Assembly (NCBI GenBank): GCA_013423325.1 | Contig: BLJB01000127.1 | Span: forward strand, 409,586 to 473,585 | Length of the DNA: 64,000 nt | Direction: 5' to 3' | DNA from: Usnea hakonensis | Lineage: Eukaryota > Ascomycota > Lecanoromycetes > Lecanorales > Parmeliaceae | Shown: positions 55,530 to 64,000 of the stretch, in pieces | Numbering within the stretch: position 1 is the first letter of the stretch | How the letters are laid out: every line of letters begins with the position of its first letter | The notes under the pieces: model-generated | The model's database searches: none | Told to the model about the DNA's origin: nothing | The model's input: the letters and a program-made list of their open reading frames with translations, nothing else | Made by a program: the position numbers and the translations under genes

Positions 55530-55847
55530 TCAGAATCGGGGCGATTGCGGTCCTAGACTTCCTTGAAGTTCATAGATCCGCCTTATGTATGTGACTCGCT
55601 ACGTAAGAACATTAGGCACGTTTATGTTTTCTTGAGCGCTTCAAATACTGACGATAGCTTCGACCTTATCGCGATCCACACTCTCAAGAGTCGTCCTCAT
55701 CACTCGTCCTAGAAGCGAGCAAGAATCGCCGTAAGCCCGGATAGCATCCGCTTTGTTGCCACGATTGTCGAAAAAGACGGCGTTGTTAGCTTTGTGGAGA
55801 GCTTCTAATAAGAGTCCTTTTTTAGACTCGAGGGGTGAGTATGCCAT
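55530..55847 (-). CDS. Small stand-alone MIT-domain protein
   Basis: Two exons, 55653-55847 and 55530-55598, joined by a 54-nt intron (ATC-GTCAGT donor, CTAAT branch, GTAG acceptor, phase 0), give 87 residues. The product is little more than one MIT (microtubule interacting and trafficking) domain. Helix 1 is LLLEALHKANNAVFFDNRGN, helix 2 ADAIRAYGDSCSLLGRVMRT and helix 3 DRDKVEAIRVTYIRRIYELQ. MIT domains bind ESCRT-III tails, as in Vps4, spastin and several fungal proteins where the domain heads a longer chain. Here a stop follows GSLGPQSPRF. It may be a truly short protein, a truncated copy of a larger MIT protein, or the start of one whose later exons I missed. An upstream in-frame ATG at 55973 adds a non-conserved stretch. 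Confidence 0.65.
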
Positions 55848-56491
55848 TGTGTACCAACAGTTTTCAAAGGCTTTGTAAAAGAAAGATATGAAGTACGTAG
55901 GAGACAAAGAATACGAGGAAGAAGAGTGAGAAGTAAGCTTGAGTAGGACTTTGAAATGCTGACGACGGCTCAAGGGGGCTTAAAGCTCCCTGGCGCCGCA
56001 GAAGGGGGGTCACATGTTGGACAGTCAGCACCCGTTTGGGGCACGAATAATATTCAGAGACAATGCAAGTAATAGGGAGACTGTCTGAATCTGGCACGGT
56101 TGACCGAATTGGGGGCTACATGCACAGCCACGGGATGCCCGATAGCGCTGCAAACAGCCTCCGAGGGACTCACGGTAGCCCCTTGCCTTGACAGCGGCAG
56201 CTTTATTGCTCTCATTCTCATTCTGCTTTCGAGGGATTTCATCACTTTACCAGTCACAAGCATTGAACAATATATCTGTATCTTTTGACGTGGTACTGAG
56301 CCCTGAGCCACATCGCAGGGATAAAAACTTACAGTAGATCTCCCGGCCCCCTCGGCCCCATACCCGATACCCGATGACAGCTCAAGCCGAAGGAACCGAC
56401 AGAATCCCTGATCAATTTCTCACATCTCAACAGCCCTGTCGACATCGAAATCCTCTCAGGAGAAGACAAGTTGTTCATCTTCTGTCCACCG
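55848..56491. other. Divergent promoter region of the MIT and YAE1 genes
   Basis: About 640 bp between diverging genes, no gene recognised. Confidence 0.5.
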
Positions 56492-57085
56492 ATGGATCTC
56501 ACACCTCCCTCTACACCGCCCTCTCATCCTTCACCTACCGTTAATAATCAACTCTCTGATATCTTCTCAGACTCACCCCCCAGCTCTCCCAATACAGCCG
56601 ATCCTTCCGATATCCCTCGCCTCCGTAGCACGCACTCTACAGCTGGCTACCGGGCCGGGATATCTGTTTCTAAGGAATTGAATTTGCAGCCTGGATTTGA
56701 CGAGGGATACTCCCTTGGCGCCGTTTTCGGGCTGCGCGTGGGCTACATTTTTGGGATACTGGAAGGGCTATGTTCAGTTCATTCGCCCGGAAGTAAGAAG
56801 AGGTCGGAAATCCTGCAGTTGTTGAAGGAGGCGACGGAGCATCTGGCTATAGGGAAGATCTTTGAAAGGCAGTGGTGGGGCGAGGATGGAATCTGGAGGT
56901 ATGAGGTCCATGGAAGGGACGAAGAGGTCACGTTTCGTGAGGTGGTAGATGCGCATCCGCTTGTTAGAAAGTGGATGGTGAGAATAGATGAGGAGATGAA
57001 GATTGCAGGGGTCAAGGTGGGAAGGTTCGAGGGAAGGGAGTGGGAAGAAGGGAGGATAGGCAGTGGGGAGGCAGGGGTGGGCTGA
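56492..57085 (+). CDS. YAE1: Yae1, adaptor for cytosolic Fe-S insertion into the ABCE1 protein
   Basis: 197 residues from the ATG at 56492 (MDLTPPSTPPSHPSP); an in-frame ATG at 56471 is an alternative. The conserved deca-GX3 repeat region starts LRSTHSTAGYRAGISVSKEL, then FDEGYSLGAVFGLRVGYIFG and ILEGL, with Gly every fourth residue as in Yae1 and Lto1. In yeast, Yae1 and Lto1 bring the ribosome-recycling protein Rli1 (ABCE1) to the CIA targeting complex. The N-terminal 50 residues are Pro/Ser-rich and acidic. The C-terminal part (FEGREWEEGRIGSGEAGVG) is less conserved. No intron. Confidence 0.88.
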   Translation: MDLTPPSTPPSHPSPTVNNQLSDIFSDSPPSSPNTADPSDIPRLRSTHSTAGYRAGISVSKELNLQPGFDEGYSLGAVFGLRVGYIFGILEGLCSVHSPGSKKRSEILQLLKEATEHLAIGKIFERQWWGEDGIWRYEVHGRDEEVTFREVVDAHPLVRKWMVRIDEEMKIAGVKVGRFEGREWEEGRIGSGEAGVG

Positions 57086-57471
57086 GTATAACGATGCGGT
57101 ACAGGGAAAGAATCAAATATATGCCGATCGATCGACGTCAGATCTCCCAAACCAGATCCTTGCTTTAATGCTGGAGTCTCTACGCCCAAAATCCTAAGGC
57201 TTGGCTTCGAATATTGCTTTGAAGGATACCTAACAGCCGAGAAGTACCGAAAATCATGCGTTCGATGAAGAGCCCCGAGGTCAAGAGCCGCCATCGACGC
57301 GAAGACAATCACCCCGGATCATCATCCTGACAAAAAAGTAGCATTTAGGTGTAAAGCATCAAAGAAAGCCTAGAAACACCTCCACACAGGTCGCAGCAAA
57401 AACTTTCAAGGAGAATCCCTTCAAGAGCTGGGATTCCAGAAAACAATCGAGCAATCGCAGAGGTACATCTG

Positions 57472-58686
57472 TCAAGGCTTCGAAAATATACTTCCCCAGG
57501 ACAACCTGGTCTTCGACCTTCGACTTAGCCTGCCAAGAGAATTTACGAGCCGAGTGTGTGGTGGTCTCTCGTTATCCTCATCGTCTGTACTGAAATCCGA
57601 AAAATGAGAGCGATCCTCTTCCGTTGTCGCTGTTTGCTTATGATCCGTTGCTTCTTCTCCTCTTGTGTGTTCTTCTAGGGGTTGGAGTCTAACACTGCAT
57701 CGATTGAAAGAGCAAGTCTCGCTTCTCGAAAGGCACGTCCTGCACCTGCTCATCCCATCACCGAATCTCATTTTGCGTTCTTTAAATTGGACACAGGTGA
57801 TGTTGCATTTGCGTGCCTTTGAATTGGTCGTCTTTGTTATGCTAACAATATCCGGTCCTGGAATCTGGCTGCTTGGGCCCGGCCATGACTTCGTCTTGGC
57901 TTGCTTGTACTCCGGCGGTAATGCTGCTACGTCCAGTATGGCGCTCGAAGCAAGTGGAGTTGGAGAAGCGCTACGCCTACTAGCAACAGTGGGTCGAGGC
58001 CCCGTGACATCATTTCTTTGTGATGAGGAATAGCCCCTGCTTGGCGCATCTCCGAAAGCATCTCTAGAGGACCGTAGATTCAGAAGACTGAGGGCCGTTG
58101 GCGGTGGACATGAAAGCTGGGCTGCCGACTGCAAAGATCTTGCTATCTTACACACTCCGGTGGCTGTGAAATGCGCATCGACCTCGTTGTTTGGAAAGTC
58201 ATCCGAAAGAGGCTTGGTGCCGCTACTCTTTGACGAGGAAATTTTTGAAGTCGGCACTGTCATCTCCTCATCGTCAGATGCTGACGAGACCGGGCAAATG
58301 AGCGCCATGTTTTTGTGCATTTGATCATCCGAATACTCAAGTGTCATTCTGGAAACACTGTCACTCAATGTGGTGGGAGGGTTCGAGCTCGAGACTTTTC
58401 CGTGCGGTGCAGGTGACGATTTTGCTTGATGTGCCTCGATCTCTCGGTCGACGAGCAGCAGAGCGCAAGAGGTGCATGGACAAGCTTCATTGGGTTCCGC
58501 GCGGGTCATTGGAGTGAATTTAGTGGGCGACGGTGGCGGAGTATTGGGTTCGTATTCCACACAATGGGTGCGACCGTTCGTCAAGTCGTTGCCCTGCTCT
58601 GCGAGCAGAACGCAAGGCCCTTGTCGAGGATGGTGTGAACAAGACAAACATGGATTTTGATTTCGAGGCACAATGAGACAGGACAT
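57472..58686 (-). CDS. Hypothetical Cys-rich, Ser-rich protein
   Basis: 404 residues in one exon. I recognise no family. The N-terminus has paired Cys (CLSCSHHPRQGPC, residues about 13-25) and a second set (CPCTSCALL, about 69-76). A third Cys group near residues 295-330 includes KCNITCVQF, SRCRTCLSR and SETCSFNRC. The stretches between are disordered and Ser/Thr/Pro-rich. The chain ends in a basic tail (LSRRSKTRLSWGSIFSKP). The Cys spacing could bind metal but fits no finger I know. No signal peptide or membrane segment. Its length and lack of stops make it likely coding; the partial start-to-end overlap with frames on the other strand is weaker. The two flanks are intergenic. Confidence 0.6.
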   Translation of the reverse strand: MSCLIVPRNQNPCLSCSHHPRQGPCVLLAEQGNDLTNGRTHCVEYEPNTPPPSPTKFTPMTRAEPNEACPCTSCALLLVDREIEAHQAKSSPAPHGKVSSSNPPTTLSDSVSRMTLEYSDDQMHKNMALICPVSSASDDEEMTVPTSKISSSKSSGTKPLSDDFPNNEVDAHFTATGVCKIARSLQSAAQLSCPPPTALSLLNLRSSRDAFGDAPSRGYSSSQRNDVTGPRPTVASRRSASPTPLASSAILDVAALPPEYKQAKTKSWPGPSSQIPGPDIVSITKTTNSKARKCNITCVQFKERKMRFGDGMSRCRTCLSRSETCSFNRCSVRLQPLEEHTRGEEATDHKQTATTEEDRSHFSDFSTDDEDNERPPHTRLVNSLGRLSRRSKTRLSWGSIFSKP

Positions 58687-60326
58687 TGCTTGTAGATTCG
58701 GGCAAGTAAAGGGATACTTCTTATAAAAGAGCTAGGAATCCAAGAGTAAAAGTCTTGGAGATACTGTTTTCCAAGTTAAGATACAGAAAATCTAGTGAGC
58801 AGTCCTAAATAATCATACTCCAGCAATCATGCGCGACCTTGCCTCGACAACCGATTTCCCAGTACACCGGTAAATGCATTCCAAACCTTCTCCCGCAAAA
58901 CCCCATGGGGTAGACAAAGCAAGGGAGATAAGTCACTCAGAGCTGATTATCATAGCATATTTGGAGACTACGCAGGTCCCGCGTACAAACCCTAGGAGAC
59001 AAACGTAATGGAAGTAGCCAGTATTCGAAACGCACAGTCATATGCGAGGCTAGGGAGTCAATTTCTAGCGTGCAAATGTGGTTATACTTGATTCATTCTT
59101 GGTGGAAAAAGAGGAGACTAATCATGGATTTGATCTTGGAAGTTTTATGGTAACGATGAGGAGGAATTGACCGAGTGATCGTTCAAAACTGTGTTCAATC
59201 TATCACAAAGCCCGCGGGTGCAGCACGTGGACGTTTCTCTTCAAACTTCTGTCATACCTTAATCAATCTTGGACCGCATCAAAGGAAAGCATTAGCATTT
59301 CTCAAGAGAAGACAAGAGGTACGTATTCATTAGGTAGGCACGAGTGACAGGTACCGTACCGTGGTACTCTAATCGTAATTTAAAAAAGTGATGTTACTTA
59401 CATAAAGTGCCTTACTTTAATACTTTACTTTATGCTAGATCGGTTCAGCCCTAAATTTAGATTAGTCTAGAGCAGAAGCAAGCCATCGACCGTGCCTCTC
59501 GCCTGAGAGGCGAGTCAGGGTCTCTTACATAACAATTAGCGTTGTGCGCTGGCATTCACACCAAAAAGTGGATCTGGGAATGCTGCCGACCATCATCGTC
59601 TGTATTCTCCAAGGCACGGAGATCAGAAAGATTCATGATTGTCAATTGAATAGTCTGAGAAGCTTGGAGGCTCGCTGTAACCCATGCTTCTTCTCCGGCG
59701 CAAAGACTGCCAAGAGCATGCGTCTCGATTTCCCCGGTTGCGCTGCTGGTGGAGCTTCCAAGATTGACTGAGCCATTGCAGTCGCCGAAAGCCTCAGCTG
59801 TTTTCTCAAACACTCGGGAATGATTGTCTAAGATCCTCTTGAGCTTCCTCTTACCATTACGCTCGCTCTCCACAACTCGAAGCGCCATTGCGGTGGAGCT
59901 TGACAGGGATATGAGCAGCTTACCGTACATCCAAGACTTCACTTCGGGAAGAGTCAAAACAAACGAAGCTCTATAGAATTCTCTTATTGTCCATGCGAGA
60001 CAATCGCCACGGGTAACTGCAGCTTCATTTCCAATCGGTAAGGCTTAACCATAATTTGAATGATCTCGAATGTTTACATGTTGCGCTCGCTTGTGCTCCC
60101 AGCCCCCTCCCAGCCATCTCAACACCGTACCCAAATTTCCGCTCCCTTCATTATTTGGAACTTACTGAACATCAACTCCAGTACTCGAAAATACCATTGT
60201 CTCCAAATTCCTAGACATTCCGTGCGACCAGCGCATACAAAGCTTTTATTCCCCGCGCTCGTCCCCACCAGAAGAACTCAAGATTTTCGACGAAATAACA
60301 CATTTTGTCTCTGAATCCTTCTGCAG
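58687..60326. other. Intergenic, one unassigned 133-codon frame
   Basis: 1.6 kb. A minus frame at 59556-59957 (MTLPEVKSWMYGKLLISLSS) is open but has no known relatives and no supporting splice partner. The right part must contain the first exon and promoter of the next gene. Confidence 0.45.
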
Positions 60327-62974
60327 CTAAAGTTCTATTAGCTGCCCTGCCTCGACCAAACCTATCGACGATTGACGAGCCCTACGAAATTCACGAACCC
60401 ACGAACCCCTCATCGCAACGCCAGCAGCGTCCGCAACCATCATCTCAACAATCTCAATCACGGCCCTCAAGTTCATCAGCAAGCGCGCACACTCTCAGGA
60501 GGATTCCGAGGTTTCAAGAGCGCAGTCGGACCCCAGTACAAGGAGTTCAAACCTCAACGGCGCAATTTGCCAAACCTGCAGCACCGCTGTACTCCCGTGA
60601 TTGGCCCTACAGCCAAAGCCTCGAGGGCTCGAATACTCCTAATTCTTCCACGCAAAGCCTTCTTTCCTCCTACTGGCCCAAGAGAACTACCAGAATCTCG
60701 AAATACACAGCAAACGCTATACGCTACGCCCTCGAAGCTGTCCGCGCGGATCCCGAAGGGTTACACCCCTTGATCGAGGGCGACCATCGGCCACGGTGGA
60801 CACCTAAACCTTTCACACCTGACAATATTGAGCTGAACGCTTCAATGTCAGATTTGGCTCCCGGGGTGAGCAATGGGCGCACTCAGAATGGTGGCTCTCG
60901 CGCTACTGTACCCGTGCCTTTTACTGGTGGTGACCGTGTTCGTACGCCAACGGATATCATGAGAGAGCGTAGAGATCGAGAAGCTAGGAAAAAGAGAGTA
61001 CAAGATGAGGAGGAACAGCGAAGAATCCGAGAGGAGCAACAATTGGAAGCTGCCTCTGCTGGCGTTGCCGAAACAAGCGAGAGAAGGCGAGTAGATCGAG
61101 GAGATCGAGGAAGCGGCGGCAGCGCCAAAACAAACATACCTTCAACATCCCAACCAGCAGTCTATCAGCCTAGTAACGTACGCGTCGAAAAGCCAGTCGC
61201 GAACATACCGGATGATGGCCCAGGCGTGAGTGGTGTTCCTCAGCCTAGGACAAGACCTCGCGGAGCAACCGTCTCGACTGGACAGCCAAGACCCGTCGAA
61301 GCCAAACCCAGACAGACGCCTCGAGCGACCTCTGCGGCTGCAGCGGCCAGTGGTCAAAAAGAAAATAAAAATGCATCTATCAACGCAACTGCAGGGACTT
61401 CCCAGCTACGGTTGGACCGCGGAACAGTGGGCCCCAGCCAGTCACAGCCTGCACAAGATTCAACAAGTGGCTCTCAGCAACGGAGCACCACGTCCTCTTT
61501 CCCTCATGCTTTCGAAAGGTGGGAAACACTATCTTCTCACTGGGAAGGTCTGACTTCTTTCTGGATTCACCGACTAGAACAAAATAAAGACGATCTAGAA
61601 CGAGAGCCCCTGAACCAGCAGATGGCGCGTCAGGTGACTGACCTTTCTGCCGCGGGAGCTAACCTCTTCCACGCCGTCGTCGAACTACAGCGACTTCGAG
61701 CTTCTTCCGAGCGCAAATTCCAACGGTGGTTCTTTGAGACCAGAGCCGAGCAAGAACGTTTTCGAGAAAATCAAAGCAAGTTTGAGCAGCGGATACAAGA
61801 AGAGCGCTCTGCTGCTACCAATGCCCATGCGGATTTGTCGAGGATACAAAAGGAAAGAGATGCAGCCATATCTCAGCGAAAGACTGCAGAGGTTCTTGTC
61901 AGAGAAAAAAATCGTGAGCTGTTGATCGCAAAAGAAGAGGCCCGGCGAGCATGGGAGGAGCTGGGCCGTAGGGAGCAAGAAGAGCGAGATCGCACCCAGT
62001 CACTAAAGAAAGGGCAAGCCACTTCTGTAGGCGGCGTCCATGTAGTACCAATGGTACAAGCAGGAAGCAATACTCGGCCGGCTACAAGAGAAGGCCCCGC
62101 TGCCAGTTCCATTCCTTCGCGATCGGTACAACTTGAAAGTCCTACGGATGATGAACCGGGCTACACGACGTATGATCCGGCCAGATCCGAGACAGACACT
62201 GATCCCTTTACCGAAGGCGGCCGTGTCAATCCTACCCAGGGTACCCGCTCTGAGGCTGACCGGCCATTACAATCTCACACGACATCCCAGCCTGACCAAC
62301 AAACCTCGAACACGTCGGCAGCAGCTGTTCAAGCAGCCTCGGCAGCGACATCTTCAGGCCCACAGTCCGGTCCTCAAACAAGACTACCGCCGGCTTCATC
62401 TGCCCCAAGCGGAGGTACCTATCTCAATTACAGACCAGAAGGATCTGCTCCAATAACCACACAGGCTGGCAACTCGTCTTTCTATCAACATGGGGGAACT
62501 TCGCTCCATGACGCCGAGTTCACTTCTCTCCAGGACCAGCCCCGTGTCAGCGAAGGCGATGAGCGTTCGTACGTCCCGTCTGTGGGCGATACACTAAGCG
62601 AAGAGGACTATGACCTTGATGAAAATGGTGAGATCCAACGAGACGCTCGTGGTAATCCAATCCTCGACCGTCGTGGTCCCGGCTCCGAAGACAGTGATGA
62701 ATACGACGTCCAGGAGCATCTCAATCGTGAGCGCATGTACAGTCAAAGCTATGGTTCAAGAATTGCTGGTGTTGAATACGGTTCTGGCCCTCCCGCCGTC
62801 CCAGGCCGCCAGGAATCGAGCGCGCCAGACTATTCGGGAAGTGGTTTTGGCACGGGATGGGAGGCTCTACCGCGACATCATCATCCTACGCGACTCAGCG
62901 ATGTTCTGGAGGAGGACGAGAGAAGTCGTGCAACCCCAAGCAGGGCTAGCCAGAACAGCAGAGGTATGCGTTGA
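60327..62974 (+). CDS. Coiled-coil protein conserved in filamentous ascomycetes, first exon not resolved
   Basis: The frame is open from 60305, but its true exon probably begins at 60327 after the acceptor TTCTGCAG, since no ATG precedes the conserved part KVLLAALPRPNLSTIDEPYE. A first exon starting at 60078 (MLRSLVLPAPSQPSQH) with a weak donor at 60127 fits the phase; this is tentative. Conserved blocks are RISKYTANAIRYALE, the basic-acidic helix IMRERRDREARKKRVQDEEE, a central region FERWETLSSHWEGLTSFWIH then DLSAAGANLFHAVVELQRLR and RKFQRWFFETRAEQERFREN, and a long coiled coil to REKNRELLIAKEEARRAWEE. The C-terminus is disordered with an acidic YDLDENGEIQRDARGNPI repeat-like patch. The sequence is shared by many Pezizomycotina, but I know no function. 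About 882 residues from this exon. Confidence 0.75.
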
Positions 62975-63292
62975 TGAATTACAGTATGTGGTTTTAGCTA
63001 CTTTCCTGCATATACAGCTTAAATATTCGAAAGGCGGTCGGTGATATCATCGCTAGTACTTGAGCGGGGGCGCTACTTCAATTTTTATACCCTCACTTCT
63101 TGAGAGATACTTCAGGGTTCACGTCAGATTTCAGATTTACGAGGGTTACATAGGGTAACTTTCGTCTGTATAAAATGTAATGTTGTAGAGCATATCAGGC
63201 TAGCTTTTCACTAAGCCTTCTTAAAAGCATGAAGTACAAAAGACTCATGATGATTATTGTTTTGCTTCCATTAAATAAAGGCCGAGTCTATT
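62975..63292. other. 3' region of the coiled-coil gene
   Basis: AT-rich 3'-UTR and spacer running up to the repeat element; nothing recognised. Confidence 0.5.
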
Positions 63293-63372
63293 CGTACACC
63301 CCCTTCCCCTACGCGTACACCCCCCAAACCCCTAGGCGTACACCCCCGAGTCCCCTAGGCGTACACCCCCCC
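63293..63372 (+). repeat. Tandem GCGTACACCCCC units at the element edge
   Basis: The element end motif (G)CGTACACCCCC occurs four times in one direction, beginning at 63293, 63313, 63336 and 63359, spaced 20-23 bp. The last copy is the start of the terminal inverted repeat. Units two and three end in CCCCTAG. Confidence 0.85.
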
Positions 63373-63440
63373 AAATCCGGTTAGCGGTATCCAAATGCGG
63401 TTAGCTTACAAATAGGAGTGGGAACGAGTGCAAGGAGGCC

Positions 63441-63578
63441 GGATTTGGGAGGCCTAAAAGCATTAATTTAAGAGCATAGAAAGCATGGATTTGGGAGGCC
63501 TAAAAGCATGGATTTGGGAGCATGGAAAGCTTGGATTTGGGAGGCCTAAAAGTATGGATTTGGGAGCATAGAAAGTAG
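63441..63578 (+). repeat. Three tandem 46-bp units inside the element
   Basis: Units at 63441-63486, 63487-63532 and 63533-63578 each begin GGATTTGGGAGGCCTAAAAG. Each is itself two half-units starting GGATTTGGGAG, the first half-unit being more diverged in unit one. Confidence 0.9.
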
Positions 63579-63643
63579 CCAGTCGTTATAGTGCAAGTGG
63601 TAGTATCACCTCTTAGGGTATACGAGGTACACGGGGGTACACT

Positions 63644-63785
63644 TATAGACCATAATAGGGTGCGCCTTCTATAAAGTGCGGTACCCTTACCCTATAACCC
63701 ATTTTTTCGGGCCTTTAGTATAGTGGTTAAGTCGCCCTAACAATAGTGCCGCACTTCATAGAGGGCGTACCCTATTATGGGCTAT
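63644..63785. repeat. Internal palindrome with 41-bp arms
   Basis: Left arm 63644-63684 and right arm 63745-63785 are inverted copies matching at about 36 of 41 positions, with a loop of about 60 bases. Most mismatches are C/T or G/A transitions. The loop holds a tRNA-A-box-like TAGTATAGTGG. Confidence 0.8.
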
Positions 63786-64000
63786 AATATACTACTAAGG
63801 GCTGATAGATAGCTAGTCGTTACCGTATAAGTAGTAGCCAGTCGTTGTAGTCGTTACAGTGCAAATAGTGGCCAGTCGTTATAATATAAATAGTAGCTAG
63901 TCGTTGCACTGTAAATAGTGGCTACCACTTGTACTCCCACTACTATTTATAGCGCTAACTACATTTGGATACCGCTAACCGGATTTGGGGGGGTGTACGC

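Larger units (their letters stand above)
63359..64000. mobile_element. Non-autonomous DNA element with 47-bp terminal inverted repeats
   Basis: Bases 63359-63405 and 63954-64000 are inverted copies with 45 of 47 matches, beginning GCGTACACCCCCCCAAATCC. The similarity continues inward imperfectly for about 40 more bases. The 642-bp interior has no coding frame but holds three 46-bp tandem units, a long inverted repeat (63644-63684 with 63745-63785) and several GTCGTTATAGTGCAA-type repeats. Size, long TIRs and lack of a gene fit a MITE-like element moved by a transposase elsewhere. The right end coincides with the window end, so outer sequence and any target duplication cannot be seen. The superfamily is not known. 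Confidence 0.8.

Noticed and set aside
59556..59957. 133-codon minus-strand frame
   Set aside because: Open but unlike any protein I know; no supporting context, so kept only as a note in the intergenic entry.
1..64000. CRISPR array or prokaryotic operon
   Set aside because: Introns, nuclear-type tRNA introns and eukaryotic gene families throughout; no spaced repeats of CRISPR type.

Overview
This is nuclear DNA of a filamentous ascomycete (Pezizomycotina). The evidence is short GT-AG introns (about 45-100 nt) with CTRAY branch motifs, together with a fungal gene set: a fungal D-galacturonate reductase, an NDUFAF5-type methyltransferase, AIM11, a DUF7704 protein, a Zn2Cys6 regulator and a class III GH18 chitinase. 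The style of the proteins suggests Leotiomycetes, but the class is not proven from the sequence.

Layout. 0-5 kb: the 5' part of a secreted chitinase (cut by the window edge), a broken DOPA-dioxygenase-like gene, and the Golgi syntaxin SED5. 5-13 kb: a very large disordered protein, read here as one spliced gene of 2537 residues. 13-19 kb: the vacuolar SNARE VAM7, an EB1/Bim1 microtubule-tip protein and an F-box/WD40 protein, all on the minus strand. 19.9-22.5 kb: a DUF7704 membrane protein and a D-galacturonate reductase. 25-31 kb: a PMC1-type Ca2+ ATPase and a Rab5-type GTPase (RabB/Ypt52). 31-36.5 kb: a gene-poor stretch with simple repeats, a poly-T tract and two ambiguous bases. 36.5-43.6 kb: a compact housekeeping block (NDUFAF5, ARPC5, dynactin p62, ribosomal protein eS7, phosphopantothenoylcysteine synthetase). 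44.7-47.5 kb: a Zn2Cys6 regulator with an apparent GC-AG intron. 49-58.7 kb: AIM11, a tRNA-Arg(TCT), a glutathione transferase, a P-loop ATPase of fungal type, an 87-residue MIT-domain protein, YAE1 and a Cys-rich orphan. 60.3-63 kb: a coiled-coil protein conserved in filamentous fungi. 63.3-64 kb: an element with 47-bp terminal inverted repeats that ends exactly at the window edge.

There is no metabolic gene cluster. Many of the genes act in membrane traffic and the cytoskeleton (SED5, VAM7, RabB, EB1, ARPC5, dynactin p62, MIT protein), but they sit apart with their own promoters, so this looks like ordinary fungal gene order and not an operon-like system.

The most unusual feature is the tRNA-Arg(TCT) gene at 50041-50173. 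It has a 7-nt intron at the normal anticodon-loop position. In addition, its D-loop is split by a 54-nt insert that has every mark of a spliceosomal intron (GTGAGT donor, CTGAT branch motif, ACAG acceptor). Removing both inserts restores a perfect 72-nt cloverleaf. The terminal inverted-repeat element, with its RIP-like transition differences, is the second most interesting feature.
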